The notes: generated from the sequence alone by a model not told the origin. 64,000 bases of DNA from Rhizobiaceae bacterium (GCA_019635755.1 JAHBYW010000002.1:558001-622000), one strand, 5' to 3'. Counted from the first letter of the stretch, positions 11,818-22,191 are shown. Translations and numbers: made by a program.

Positions 11818-12305
11818 CGGCGGGAAACGGCGGCGCGAGCTTCGGGCGCGGGCTGGTCATCGGCAAGTTCGCGCCGCTGCATCGCGGCCACCAGTTCCTG
11901 ATCGAGACCGCGATGGCCGCCTGCGATGCCGTGACGGTCATGGTCTACGCCAATCCGGACTTCGCCGACATGCCGCAGGCGATCAGGGCAGGCTGGCTGC
12001 GCGCCATCTACCCGGCGCTCGACGTCTGCGAGCCTGCCGATCCGCCCCCGGATGCAGCCGACGACGACACGCATCGCGTGTATGTCCGCGACTTTCTCGC
12101 GCGACACGGCGTGGCGGTCGACGCGGTCTTCACCAGCGAGGCCTATGGCGACGGCTTCTCCGCGGTGCTGGGCGTTCCGCATGTCGAGGTCGACCGGGCA
12201 CGAACGACCGTGCCGATCCGGGGCACCGCGATCCGCGCCGCGCCGGAAAGGTTCAGGCAGTTCCTGCATCCGGTGGTCGCGGCGCACTACGGGCTCGGTT
12301 GTTGA
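11814..12305 (+). CDS. NadR/NMN adenylyltransferase-like nucleotidyltransferase
   Basis: A 163-residue protein with the HxGH nucleotidyltransferase signature: GLVIGKFAPLHRGHQFLIE, His23-x-Gly-His26. A late RGTAIRAAPERF segment corresponds to the second ATP-binding motif (ISxTxxR-like). The layout fits the adenylyltransferase part of NadR, which makes NAD from NMN and ATP; the kinase and HTH domains of full NadR are absent. Translationally coupled (ATGA) to the winged-helix/hydrolase gene, so the two are likely a functional pair. The substrate (NMN or another nucleotide) is not proven. Confidence 0.82.
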   Translation: MTAGNGGASFGRGLVIGKFAPLHRGHQFLIETAMAACDAVTVMVYANPDFADMPQAIRAGWLRAIYPALDVCEPADPPPDAADDDTHRVYVRDFLARHGVAVDAVFTSEAYGDGFSAVLGVPHVEVDRARTTVPIRGTAIRAAPERFRQFLHPVVAAHYGLGC

Positions 12306-12330
12306 CAGGGTCCGCCGCTTGGCCTATGTC
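12302..12330 (+). promoter_or_regulatory. Candidate promoter for rpsD
   Basis: A perfect TTGACA -35 (12302-12307) overlaps the stop codon of the preceding gene, and 17 bases on is TATGTC (12325-12330) as a weaker -10. This would give a leader of about 225 bases. The terminator-like hairpin just downstream (12341-12369) makes the assignment uncertain. Confidence 0.4.
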
Positions 12331-12340
12331 GCCGCCAACG

Positions 12341-12536
12341 CCGGGCCGAAACGCCCGGTGTCGTTTTTTCGTGGTTCGCGAGACCGGACGGAAAAGCCGC
12401 CAACAGTCTTCCTGGTCTCGCGAACGACGTGTCCCGTGGGTCTTTCCGCAAAGCGTGCGTGGAAGATCCTGTCAGGCTTCGAAAACGGAGGCCAGAGGAG
12501 GGCGCGTTTCCTTCGCCCGGAGCATGAGGTTCCGGG
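12341..12536 (+). promoter_or_regulatory. Structured leader upstream of rpsD
   Basis: Three hairpins precede rpsD. The first, 12341-12346 with 12353-12358, is followed by six T (12364-12369) and looks like an intrinsic terminator. The second is a perfect 12-base inverted repeat, GTTCGCGAGACC (12374-12385) with its complement at 12414-12425. The third pairs CCCGGA (12516-12521) with TCCGGG (12531-12536). S4 represses its own translation or transcription in other bacteria through leader RNA, so this may be an autoregulatory leader; the first hairpin could instead end the upstream operon. Confidence 0.45.
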
Positions 12537-12560
12537 TGCAAACGTTTGAAAGGGAATGCG

Positions 12561-13178
12561 ATGAGCAAGCGCGAATCCGCGAAATACAAGATCGACCGCC
12601 GTCTCGGTGAGAACATCTGGGGCCGGCCGAAGTCGCCGGTCAACAAGCGTGAATACGGTCCCGGCCAGCACGGCCAGCGCCGCAAGGGCAAGACGTCGGA
12701 CTTCGGCCTGCAGCTGCGCGCCAAGCAGAAGCTGAAGGGCCATTACGGCGACATCTCCGAGAAGCAGTTCCGCCGCACCTACGACGAGGCGAACCGCCGC
12801 CGCGGCGACACCTCGGAGAACCTGATCGGCCTGCTGGAGTCGCGGCTGGACGCGGTCGTGTACCGCGCCAAGTTCGTGCCGACGATCTTCGCCGCCCGCC
12901 AGTTCGTGAATCACGGCCACGTCAAGGTCAACGGCCGCCGGGTCAACATCGGCTCGTATCTGGTGAAGCCGGGCGACGTGATCGAGGTGCGCGAGAAGTC
13001 GAAGCAGCTCGTCACGGTGCTGGAATCGGTGCAGCTCGCCGAGCGCGACGTGCCGGACTACATCGAGGCCGACCACAACAAGATGACCGCGACCTTCGCG
13101 CGCGTGCCGGGCCTGGCCGACGTGCCGTTCGCGGTGCAGATGGAACCGAACCTGGTCGTCGAGTTCTACTCGCGCTGA
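12561..13178 (+). CDS. rpsD: 30S ribosomal protein S4
   Basis: A primary 16S rRNA-binding protein that nucleates 30S assembly. 205 residues, full length for alphaproteobacteria. Start [20 protein letters not shown]; the RNA-binding S4 domain ([20 protein letters not shown], then [19 protein letters not shown]) occupies about residues 92-155. AAAGGGA lies just upstream of the ATG. It is a single-gene unit, unlike E. coli where rpsD is in the alpha operon: structured leader before, strong terminator after. Confidence 0.98.
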   Translation: MSKRESAKYKIDRRLGENIWGRPKSPVNKREYGPGQHGQRRKGKTSDFGLQLRAKQKLKGHYGDISEKQFRRTYDEANRRRGDTSENLIGLLESRLDAVVYRAKFVPTIFAARQFVNHGHVKVNGRRVNIGSYLVKPGDVIEVREKSKQLVTVLESVQLAERDVPDYIEADHNKMTATFARVPGLADVPFAVQMEPNLVVEFYSR

Positions 13179-13199
13179 CCGGTCCGACCGACCCTGTTC

Positions 13200-13236
13200 G
13201 AAAGGCCGCGCGGGCTGCACCCTCGCGGCCTTTCCC
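13200..13236 (+). terminator. Terminator of rpsD
   Basis: An 11-base stem, GAAAGGCCGCG (13200-13210) with its complement at 13224-13234, ends in a T-rich stretch (TTTCCCGTTT). It starts 21 bases after the rpsD stop. Confidence 0.8.
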
Positions 13237-13283
13237 GTTTCGGGAGGGTCGGCTACGCTTCGCCTGAAGAGGAATCCCGCCCG

Positions 13284-14255
13284 ATGAGCGAGCCCTGCCG
13301 CCTCTGCGGCTCGACCCTGAGCGAACCTGTTTCGGAGCGCGACCGCCACGGCGGCGCGCTCCGGTCGATCGTCTGCATGGGCTGCGGCTCGGTGACCAAC
13401 GATCCGATCCCCTCGGACGAGGAACTGGCCGCGTTCTACCGCTCCGACTACCGCGTCTCCTACAAGGGCACCGCCCAGCCGCGCATGCGGCAGGTCTGGC
13501 GCAATTTCGGCCGCATGGAGCAGCATCTCAAGGCGAATGCCGGCTTCTATGCCGGCCGCAGCGCCTGCCTGGACCTCGGCTCTGGCAGCGGCGAGTTCAT
13601 GTTCATGGCGCGCACGCTGGGCATCGGCTGCGTCGGCATCGAGCCCAACCAGCCCTATGCCGACTATTCGCGCGAGGTGCTCGGCCTCGACGTGGCGACG
13701 CAGACGCTTGAGGAGACCAGCTTCGATGCCGGGTCGTTCGACCTCATCCGCCTTTCGCACGTGATGGAGCACATGCGCGACCCGGTGCGCTCGCTCGCCG
13801 TGCTGCGCGGCTGGCTGGCCGACCGGGGCATCCTCTACATCGAGGTGCCGAACATCCTCTTCGACGCCGCGCACAAGCGCCGCGGCGCGATCTTCCACTA
13901 CGGCCACATCTTCAACTTCAGCCCCTGGACCTTCCGGGCCGCGGCGCGGCGCGCCGGGTTCGAGGAGCTTCCGGCCTCGTTCCAGCGCTACGGCACGACG
14001 ACCAGCGGCTTCTTCGCCAAGGGCCAGGCGGCGGAGCCGGGCGACGTGAAGAGCCCGGCGAACGGCGAACGGGTGCGCGACGCGCTGGCCCGCCACCACG
14101 TCCGCATGCTGCCCGAACCCGACAACGGCTCGGCGATCGCCCGCGGCGTGCGCTCCGTCGGCGCGCGCCTGTCCAAGATCGTCGCGGCGAGGCGGTTCTC
14201 CTCGCCGCGCCAGATCGCCGACCATTTCGCGGCCCGGCTGGAACGCGTCGGATGA
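13284..14255 (+). CDS. Class I SAM-dependent methyltransferase with N-terminal zinc-ribbon motif
   Basis: A 323-residue protein. Cys5/Cys8 and Cys31/Cys34 form a zinc-ribbon-like pair of CxxC motifs, then a class I methyltransferase core with motif [11 protein letters not shown] (96-105), [16 protein letters not shown] (acidic loop) and a Methyltransf_23-type [14 protein letters not shown]. This build is shared with sugar or small-molecule C-methyltransferases and with several uncharacterised proteins; the substrate is unknown. Its TGA overlaps the ttcA ATG by four bases, suggesting translation coupled to tRNA thiolation, but no shared pathway is proven. Confidence 0.88.
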   Translation: MSEPCRLCGSTLSEPVSERDRHGGALRSIVCMGCGSVTNDPIPSDEELAAFYRSDYRVSYKGTAQPRMRQVWRNFGRMEQHLKANAGFYAGRSACLDLGSGSGEFMFMARTLGIGCVGIEPNQPYADYSREVLGLDVATQTLEETSFDAGSFDLIRLSHVMEHMRDPVRSLAVLRGWLADRGILYIEVPNILFDAAHKRRGAIFHYGHIFNFSPWTFRAAARRAGFEELPASFQRYGTTTSGFFAKGQAAEPGDVKSPANGERVRDALARHHVRMLPEPDNGSAIARGVRSVGARLSKIVAARRFSSPRQIADHFAARLERVG

Positions 14256-15124
14256 GCCTGCACGGGGCAGTCGCCGACGCTGTGCCCGACGCCGTCGCCG
14301 GCGAGGCCGATCCCGACACGGTCCCGGCGCTGCTGCGCGAGGCGCCGTCGTCGCTGGAGTTCAACAAGCTGCGCAAGCGGCTGGTGCGCAACGCGCGCCA
14401 GGCGATCGAGGACTTTGCAATGGCGCGGCCCGGCGACCGCTGGCTGGTGGCGCTGTCGGGCGGCAAGGATTCCTACGGGCTGCTGGCCGTGCTGGTCGAG
14501 CTCAAATGGCGCGGGCTGCTGCCGGTCGACATCCTCGCCTGCAACCTCGACCAGGGCCAGCCGAACTTCCCCAAGCACATCCTGCCGGACTATCTGGCCC
14601 GGCACGGCATCGCGCACCGGATCGAATACCGCGACACCTATTCGGTCGTGACCGACAAGGTCCCGGAGGGCAACACCTACTGCTCGCTGTGCTCGCGGCT
14701 GCGGCGCGGGCACCTCTACCGCATCGCGCGCGAGGAGGGCTGCTCGACGCTGGTGCTCGGCCACCACCGCGAGGACATCCTCGAGACGTTCTTCATGAAC
14801 CTGTTCCACGGCGGGCGGCTCTCGGCCATGCCGCCGAAGCTGCTGAACGACGAGGGCGACGTGCTGGTGGCGCGGCCGCTGGCCTATTGCGCCGAGGCGG
14901 ACCTGGAGAAGTTCGCCGCCGGCATGGCCTTCCCGATCATCCCCTGCGATCTCTGCGGCAGCCAGGAAGGGCTGCAGCGCAACGCCATGAAGGCGATGCT
15001 GGACGAGATCGAGAAGAAGATGCCCGGCCGCAAGGACACGATGATCCGGGCGATGGGCAACATCCGCCCGAGCCAGATGCTGGACCGCAGGCTGTTCGAC
15101 TTCGCGGGGCTCACCGCGTCTTGA
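14252..15124 (+). CDS. ttcA: tRNA 2-thiocytidine(32) synthetase TtcA
   Basis: Fe-S dependent ATP-pyrophosphatase that thiolates C32 of certain tRNAs. 290 residues, with PP-loop SGGKDS at 69-74, the cluster-binding CxxC pairs Cys144/Cys147 (CSLC) and Cys232/Cys235 (CDLC), and the [20 protein letters not shown] segment typical of TtcA. The N-terminus is about 20 residues longer than in E. coli. Second gene of a coupled chain methyltransferase-ttcA-small Cys protein (overlaps ATGA and TTGA). Confidence 0.95.
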   Translation: MSLHGAVADAVPDAVAGEADPDTVPALLREAPSSLEFNKLRKRLVRNARQAIEDFAMARPGDRWLVALSGGKDSYGLLAVLVELKWRGLLPVDILACNLDQGQPNFPKHILPDYLARHGIAHRIEYRDTYSVVTDKVPEGNTYCSLCSRLRRGHLYRIAREEGCSTLVLGHHREDILETFFMNLFHGGRLSAMPPKLLNDEGDVLVARPLAYCAEADLEKFAAGMAFPIIPCDLCGSQEGLQRNAMKAMLDEIEKKMPGRKDTMIRAMGNIRPSQMLDRRLFDFAGLTAS

Positions 15125-15417
15125 TTTGCCGCCTCGTTGCAGTGGCGCTCGTGCTGGCAATCGTGCCGTTCATCGGCATCGAGCGGAAGCCGGGCGAACA
15201 TGCGACGTCACACCTGCCGTTCGTCAAGCAGGCGCCGTCGCTGACCTTCGTCTTCTCCAACGGCGCGCTGTGCGGCGAGTGCGACCTCTTCCCGCTCGAG
15301 CGGCTTTCGCCCGAGCGGCATGCGGAGTTCGCCGCGTTCTGCGAGGCGCGGTACGGCCTGGAGCCGCGCCCCTGCCATGCGATCTACGCCGAACAGCAGC
15401 GCATGCTCAACGAATAG
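15121..15417 (+). CDS. Small membrane-anchored or exported Cys-rich protein (TTG start)
   Basis: A 98-residue product starting from TTG at 15121, which overlaps the ttcA stop as TTGA. Residues 4-20 ([17 protein letters not shown]) form a signal anchor or signal peptide. The rest holds four cysteines: Cys51 and Cys54 in CGEC, Cys74 (FCEARYG) and Cys85 (RPCHAIYA), suggesting disulfides or metal binding. Codon use is like the neighbours and the frame stays open until just before the convergent exporter gene. No ATG exists in this frame before residue 94, so it is easily missed. Unrecognised; position suggests co-translation with ttcA. Confidence 0.6.
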   Translation: MICRLVAVALVLAIVPFIGIERKPGEHATSHLPFVKQAPSLTFVFSNGALCGECDLFPLERLSPERHAEFAAFCEARYGLEPRPCHAIYAEQQRMLNE

Positions 15418-15429
15418 CCGCCGGGCCGG

Positions 15430-16683
15430 TCAATGCGGCCGCGCGGCGGGAGCGCTGACGCCGAACAGCCGGCCGCGCTCGCCGATCGCCACCAGCACGA
15501 GGCTGACCAGCCCGAAGCCGAAGAAGCCGGCGGCGAGCGGCGTCGTGGTGCCGTCGAAGGCCTGGCCGAGCAGGGCGCCGAGGATCCCGCCCCCCAGCGT
15601 CTGCACGAAGCCCTGCACCGCCGAGGCGGACCCGGCGATGTGGCCCATCGGCTCCATCGCGATGGCGTTGAAGTTGGAGCCGATCCAGCCGAACGGGAAC
15701 ATGGCACTGGCGAAGAGCGCGACGAAGGCGACGAGCGGCACCTCGCCGGTGAGCGACCACAGGAACCAGACCAGCGACACCAGCGTGAACGCGATCAGCG
15801 CGCCGTGCGACAGCCGCCGCATGCCGAAGCGGGCGACGAAGCGCGAGTTGAGGAAGGACGACACCGCCATCATGCCGGCGATGCAGGCGAAGATGATCGG
15901 GAACATGACGCCCAGCCCGTAGATGCCGACATAGATCTGCTGGGCCGAATTGATGAAGCCGAAGAGCGAGCCGAACACGACCGCCGAGGCGAGCGTGTAG
16001 AACAGCGAGGTGCGGTTGGTGAGCACCTGGCCGAACGCCTGCCAGATGGCGCCGAAGGTGAAGGGACGCCGGTCCTCCGGGTGCTGCGTCTCGGGCAGCC
16101 TGATCCAGGCCCAGGCGGTGATGAACATCGCCATGACGCCCATGGCGATGAAGATCAGGTGCCAGTTGCCGAGATACATCAGCACCTGGCCGAGCGACGG
16201 CGCGATGACCGGGATGACCATGAAGATCATGAAGATCAGCGACATGATCTCGGCCATGGCTCGGCCGCCGAAGCGATCGCGCACGATGGAAACCGCGATG
16301 ACGCGGGTCGACGCCGCGCCGACGCCCTGCAGGAAGCGCAGCGCCAGCAGCGTCTCGAAATTGGGCGCGAAGGCCGCGGCGATGGCGGCGATGACGTAGA
16401 GCGACAGGCCGAACAGAAGCGGCGCCCGCCGGCCGAACCGGTCCGAGGCTGGCCCATAGGGCAGGAGGGCGGCTGCCATGCCCGCGAAATAGGCGGAGAT
16501 GACGAACTGCCGGTGGTTCTCGTCCTGCACGCCGAGCGCCGCGCCGATCTCCTGGAGACCCGGCAGCATGATGTCGATGGCGAGAGCGTTGAGCGCCATC
16601 AAGGCGGCGGCAAGCGCGATGAATTCCCAGCGCGCCAGCGGAAACTCGGTCGCGGCCGGGCGCGGTGAAACCTGCTGGTCCAT
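15430..16683 (-). CDS. Bcr/CflA-type multidrug efflux MFS transporter
   Basis: A 417-residue, 12-helix major facilitator. Family features: LMALNALAIDIMLPGLQEIG in helix 1, YGPASDRFGRRAPLL (motif A), LRFLQGVGAASTRVIAVSIVRD (drug:H+ motif) and PVIAPSLGQVL (motif C region). Bcr/CflA proteins export bicyclomycin, chloramphenicol or other small molecules from the cytoplasm; the substrate cannot be read from sequence. Convergent with the ttcA chain and separated by a terminator from grxD on the same strand. Confidence 0.93.
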   Translation of the reverse strand: MDQQVSPRPAATEFPLARWEFIALAAALMALNALAIDIMLPGLQEIGAALGVQDENHRQFVISAYFAGMAAALLPYGPASDRFGRRAPLLFGLSLYVIAAIAAAFAPNFETLLALRFLQGVGAASTRVIAVSIVRDRFGGRAMAEIMSLIFMIFMVIPVIAPSLGQVLMYLGNWHLIFIAMGVMAMFITAWAWIRLPETQHPEDRRPFTFGAIWQAFGQVLTNRTSLFYTLASAVVFGSLFGFINSAQQIYVGIYGLGVMFPIIFACIAGMMAVSSFLNSRFVARFGMRRLSHGALIAFTLVSLVWFLWSLTGEVPLVAFVALFASAMFPFGWIGSNFNAIAMEPMGHIAGSASAVQGFVQTLGGGILGALLGQAFDGTTTPLAAGFFGFGLVSLVLVAIGERGRLFGVSAPAARPH

Positions 16684-16710
16684 GAGGACCCCCTGAAAGA
16701 ATGTCGAAAC

Positions 16711-16736
16711 GAAAAGCGCCGGAGCGGTCCGGCGCT
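16711..16736 (-). terminator. Terminator after grxD
   Basis: A 9-base stem, AGCGCCGGA (16715-16723) with TCCGGCGCT (16728-16736). Read on the minus strand it is followed by TTTTCGTTTC. It lies 54 bases downstream of the grxD stop and separates it from the exporter gene. Confidence 0.75.
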
Positions 16737-16789
16737 GACTGCTGTCGAGGACCCCGGAACGCGCCGGAGCCCATGCTGGTTTCAGAAAA

Positions 16790-17122
16790 CTATGCGGCCC
16801 GGGCGCTGACGCCCTTCTCTGCGAAGAAGGACTGAAGTTCGCCCGCCTGGAACATCTCGCGGATGATGTCGCAGCCGCCGACGAACTCGCCCTTGACGTA
16901 GAGCTGGGGTATCGTCGGCCAGTTCGAGTATTCCTTGATGCCCTGGCGCAAGTCGTTCGACGTCAGCACGTTCACGCCCTTGTAGTCGACGCCGAGGTAG
17001 TCGAGGATCTGGACAACCTGACCGGAGAAACCGCACTGCGGGAAGCCGGGCGTTCCCTTCATGAACAGGACGACGTCCTGGCTCTTCACTTCGCTGTCGA
17101 TGTAATCGTTGATGCCGGTCAT
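16790..17122 (-). CDS. grxD: Monothiol glutaredoxin, CGFS type
   Basis: A 110-residue monothiol glutaredoxin that carries a [2Fe-2S] cluster with glutathione and hands it on, usually with BolA as partner. The CGFS active site is at residues 30-33 (GFPQCGFSGQVVQIL), WPTIPQLYVKGEFVGGCDI supplies the glutathione-binding TVP-like loop and the GGCD motif. The start at 17122 (MTGINDYIDSEVKS) is preferred over 17140. The bolA gene lies two genes upstream on the same strand, fitting a BolA-Grx4 pair in Fe-S or iron sensing. Confidence 0.96.
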   Translation of the reverse strand: MTGINDYIDSEVKSQDVVLFMKGTPGFPQCGFSGQVVQILDYLGVDYKGVNVLTSNDLRQGIKEYSNWPTIPQLYVKGEFVGGCDIIREMFQAGELQSFFAEKGVSARAA

Positions 17123-17253
17123 GGGCCAAACCTCTCGCATCCGGGTTCAAGGTCCGGATGTTGCAGCTGCACACAATTAGACCCGCCGACGAGTCGTTAC
17201 AAGGGTCTGGCGGAGCGGCGCGTCATGCGCTCCTGCCAGCAGCGGCCATTGCC

Positions 17254-17547
17254 TCAGGCCGAGGCGCGCCGCTTGCGGGTGGCGGCGCCACGCCGGAACG
17301 AACGCTTGAGCGTGCGGGTCTTGGCCTTGACGCGCGTGCGTTGCGGCGCCGAGCGCGTGGCGGTCGACTTGCGGCGGCTCGTCTTCTTCCGCGCCGGTTT
17401 CAGCAGCTTCTCGATGCGACGCAGCCGCTCGGTCGCGGTCAGCGTCTTGCGGCGCCGGGTGGCGCGGCGCGTCCGCTTCGGCTTCCTGAGGATTTCGCCC
17501 AGTACGGCGTCGACGACGCCCTTCACGAGATCGTTGACCACCGACAT
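17254..17547 (-). CDS. Very basic small protein between bolA and grxD
   Basis: A 97-residue product. The first 22 residues (SVVNDLVKGVVDAVLGEILR) form an amphipathic or hydrophobic helix; the rest is almost entirely Lys/Arg/Ala/Thr with tracts such as RRATRRRKT, reminiscent of histone H1-like or nucleoid-associated tails. It starts five bases after the bolA stop, so it is surely in the same transcript, and 131 bases separate it from grxD. It could bind nucleic acid, but that is only charge-based inference. Gene reality is supported by the tight spacing and clear start. Confidence 0.65.
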   Translation of the reverse strand: MSVVNDLVKGVVDAVLGEILRKPKRTRRATRRRKTLTATERLRRIEKLLKPARKKTSRRKSTATRSAPQRTRVKAKTRTLKRSFRRGAATRKRRASA

Positions 17548-17552
17548 TCGCT

Positions 17553-17780
17553 TTACTCCGGGGCGCTGGTCTGCAGGGCGAGCGCGTGCAGGACGCCGCC
17601 CATGTTGCCCTTCAGCGCTTCGTAGACCATCTGGTGCTGCTGCACGCGGGTCTTGCCGCGGAAGGCTTCCGCGACGACTTCCGCCGCGTAATGGTCGCCG
17701 TCGCCCGCGAGATCGCGGATCGTCACCCGGGCGCCCGGAATGCCCTCGCGGATCAGCCGCTCGATATCGCCTGCGTCCAT
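17553..17780 (-). CDS. bolA: BolA family protein
   Basis: A 75-residue BolA domain, the partner of monothiol glutaredoxins in [2Fe-2S] handling. Start MDAGDIERLIREGIPGARVT; the conserved FRGKTRVQQHQMVYEALKG segment carries the cluster-ligand histidine (QQHQMV) and the helix-turn-helix-like class II KH fold. The start at 17780 is preferred to a longer frame from 17843 that has no family similarity. Downstream of purL, upstream of the basic protein and grxD: the purL-bolA-grxD order is a standing alphaproteobacterial linkage. Confidence 0.93.
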   Translation of the reverse strand: MDAGDIERLIREGIPGARVTIRDLAGDGDHYAAEVVAEAFRGKTRVQQHQMVYEALKGNMGGVLHALALQTSAPE

Positions 17781-17877
17781 AGCCACGGTGTGCCGCTCCT
17801 CGCTGCCTGTCCGAGATATCGCCCCGCAGGCCGGCGAGGTCAATGCGGCGCTGACGGGCGCCCGGCGGGCGCGGGCC

Positions 17878-20097
<2,220 letters not shown>

Positions 20098-20125
20098 CGG
20101 CTGCCTGGTTTAGCCTATTGATTCC

Positions 20126-20170
20126 GCATGTCTTTGCCCCGAAACCGCTGCGTACTTTCGGGAGACACGC
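20126..20170. repeat. Palindromic element upstream of purL
   Basis: A short element with imperfect inverted ends GCATGTCT and AGACACGC and an inner pair CCCCGAAA (20137-20144) and TTTCGGG (20156-20162). I recognise the arrangement as a common rhizobial intergenic repeat. It lies about 30 bases before the purL start and could fold in the purL leader. Confidence 0.55.
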
Positions 20171-20257
20171 GTTGAGCGGGATCAGGCGCTCCCATAGCAG
20201 CAATGCCGCGCCGCACAAAATCCGACGGGGGATAAGTGTTACGGGCACCTCCACGCC

Positions 20258-20385
20258 GTCATCCTCGGGCTTGTCCCGAGGATCCGCTGTCATCGCCATA
20301 GGCGCGCCGTGGCAATCCCGTGGAGGCGTGCGTTGAGCCGGGCCTTCGAGGCGCGGCAGATCCTCGGGACAAGCCCGAGGATGAC
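20258..20385. repeat. 27-base inverted repeat pair flanking a 74-base spacer
   Basis: The arm at 20258-20284 begins GTCATCCTCGGGCTTGTCCC. It is repeated as an exact inverse at 20359-20385. Each arm is itself a hairpin (ATCCTCGGG and CCCGAGGAT). It fills the space between the MocR gene stop and the purL leader. No gene is seen in 20098-20415. Confidence 0.8.
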
Positions 20386-20415
20386 GGCTCCACTGTTGGC
20401 TCCAGTGCTCCGAAC

Positions 20416-21837
20416 TCACCCGAAGCTGTCGTAGCCGGCGCCGGAATTGTCGAAAAGGCGGCGGATGGTGGCGAAGCCGGTCAGCGCGTCGTCGCGGGTG
20501 GGCACCGAGGTGAAGCCGACGCGGATGCGGTGGAAGGTCTGCTCGGTGCGGCCGGGCTTGTACTCGTCCTCGTCGTCGACCAGCACGCCCTCGTTGGCGG
20601 CCGCTTTCTTGAAGGTCGCCGAGAGCCAGGGATCCGGCAGCTTCATCCACAGGAAGGGCGCAGCGGGGTGCGAGGCGAAGTCGTATCCGGCGAAGGTCTG
20701 CCGCGCCGCTGCCTCGCGGAACGCGATCTCGTGCAGGACGTCGGCGCGGATCGCCTCGGCACTGCCGGAATGGACCAGCCGCGACGCCAGTTCGGCCAGC
20801 AGGAACGGGATGCCGCCGGTCACCATCTTGTGCGCGGTCTGCACGCGCGGGGCGAAATGCGCGGGGCAGGCGACCCAGCCGGCGCGCACGCCGGCTGCCA
20901 CGGCCTTCGACAGGCCGCCGACGTGGAACGTGCGCTCCGGCGCGAAGGAGGCGAGCGTGGGCATCGGCTCGGAAAGCAGCACGCCGTAGATGGCGTCCTC
21001 GATCAGCCAGACATTGTGCTTGCGGGCGATCTCGGCGATGGCGCGCCGCCGCTCGGCCGACATGATGCCGAGCGTCGGGTTCTGCAGCGAGGGCATGAGG
21101 AAGGCGATCTTCGGGTGCTGCTGGGCGCAGAGCCGGTCGAAGTCCTCCGGATCGCAGCCCTGCTCGTCGCTGCCGACGACCGCGGTGCGCCGGCCGATCA
21201 GCGTCGCGGCGCGCGAGATGGAGGAATAGGTCAGCTTCTCGAACACGACCTTGTCGCCGGGCAGCGTCACCGCCGAGATGACCGCCATGACGGCGGCGTG
21301 GACGCCAAGGGTGGGGACGACGTTTTCCGGCTCCGGCGCCCAGTCGCCCGACCGCAGCCACTGCGCGCCCGCCTGCCGCCAGGCGAGCGGCCAGGCGCGG
21401 GTGTAGTCGATCGTCTCGTAGGGATGGGCGCGGGCGATCTCGACGATCAGATCCTCGACCACGGCGCTCTGGCCGACATCGGGCGCCGCGGTGGAATCCA
21501 TGCGCAGCCTGGCGCCGGCGGTCGACGCGGCCCGCTGTGCCTCGGTGCTGCGCGCCACCGGCGCCGGCTGGAGCGGGGCAGGCGCGGGGCGATCCCGATC
21601 CAGCACGAAGGTGCCGCGCCCGACCTCGCCGCTGACCAGCCCACGCTCGCGGACCAGCGCATAGGCGCGGCCGACGGTGCCGATGGTCACGCCGATGTCG
21701 AAGGCGAGATCGCGCTGCGGCGGCAGTTTCGCGCCGGGCGGAAGAACCCCCTTCGCGATGTCGGTCTCGATGTGGTCGGCCAGGCGCATGTACAGCGGAC
21801 CGGCGCCGGATGACAGGTCGGGAAGCCAATTTGTCAT
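20416..21837 (-). CDS. MocR/PdxR-type GntR regulator with aminotransferase domain
   Basis: A 473-residue MocR-family regulator. Residues 12-78 form a GntR winged helix (LPPGAKLPPQRDLAFDIGVT, then TIGTVGRAYALVRERGLVSG); residues 115-465 form a fold-type I aminotransferase with PLP-binding QNPT (252-255), EDAIYG (280-285) and Schiff-base Lys311 (HVGGLSKAVAAG). Such proteins sense PLP or amino acids. The target is unknown; the palindrome in its own promoter argues for autoregulation, and the DUF1127 gene diverging from it is a second candidate target. Its insertion between purL and purQ is not part of the core pur cluster. Confidence 0.92.
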   Translation of the reverse strand: MTNWLPDLSSGAGPLYMRLADHIETDIAKGVLPPGAKLPPQRDLAFDIGVTIGTVGRAYALVRERGLVSGEVGRGTFVLDRDRPAPAPLQPAPVARSTEAQRAASTAGARLRMDSTAAPDVGQSAVVEDLIVEIARAHPYETIDYTRAWPLAWRQAGAQWLRSGDWAPEPENVVPTLGVHAAVMAVISAVTLPGDKVVFEKLTYSSISRAATLIGRRTAVVGSDEQGCDPEDFDRLCAQQHPKIAFLMPSLQNPTLGIMSAERRRAIAEIARKHNVWLIEDAIYGVLLSEPMPTLASFAPERTFHVGGLSKAVAAGVRAGWVACPAHFAPRVQTAHKMVTGGIPFLLAELASRLVHSGSAEAIRADVLHEIAFREAAARQTFAGYDFASHPAAPFLWMKLPDPWLSATFKKAAANEGVLVDDEDEYKPGRTEQTFHRIRVGFTSVPTRDDALTGFATIRRLFDNSGAGYDSFG

Positions 21838-21854
21838 GGTGGCAATTTCCTATC

Positions 21855-21899
21855 TTGTACCCGTACAAGAGTCAATGCATTCCATTTGTACCGGAGCAA
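21855..21899. promoter_or_regulatory. Probable MocR operator between the regulator and DUF1127
   Basis: A 14-base palindrome, TTGTACCCGTACAA (21855-21868), is followed 31 bases on by a degenerate direct copy, TTGTACCGGAGCAA (21886-21899). Read on the minus strand, the first palindrome sits in the 17-base spacer between TTGACT (-35) and TAGGAA (-10) of the likely regulator promoter. Two in-phase copies about three helical turns apart is typical of MocR sites. Confidence 0.6.
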
Positions 21900-21932
21900 T
21901 TCCGGGGACGAGGACAAAAAGGAGAGAGAGCA

Positions 21933-22142
21933 ATGCGTTCAATCGGGACGACGACAATGGGCGGACACAGGTCTTCGACCGGCGGCAGGTCGCTGCTGAA
22001 GACGCTGGAATGGGTCGAAGGCATGCTGGAGCGGCGTCGCACCCGGCTTGCGCTGATGGAGATGTCCGACGCGCAGCTGAAGGACATCGGCGTCTCGCGC
22101 TCCGACGCCTTCGGGGAAGCCGGCCGCCCCTTCTGGAAATAG
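21933..22142 (+). CDS. DUF1127 domain small protein
   Basis: A 69-residue protein ending in the DUF1127 motif: LERRRTRLALMEMSDAQLKD followed by IGVSRSDAFGEAGRPFW. Short DUF1127 proteins are widespread in rhizobia and influence phosphate, carbon or RNA metabolism in some species; the role of this one is unknown. AAAAAGGAG gives a good ribosome-binding site before the ATG at 21933. It diverges from the MocR gene, sharing the operator region, and ends in its own terminator. Confidence 0.85.
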   Translation: MRSIGTTTMGGHRSSTGGRSLLKTLEWVEGMLERRRTRLALMEMSDAQLKDIGVSRSDAFGEAGRPFWK

Positions 22143-22191
22143 AATCCATGGGCAACAGGCGAGGGCAACCGACGTTTCGTCGATGCAACTG

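Noticed and set aside
12324-14225. 633-codon open frame on the minus strand
   Set aside because: It is opposite rpsD and the methyltransferase, both certain genes, and has the His/Arg/Val-rich composition of antisense frames.
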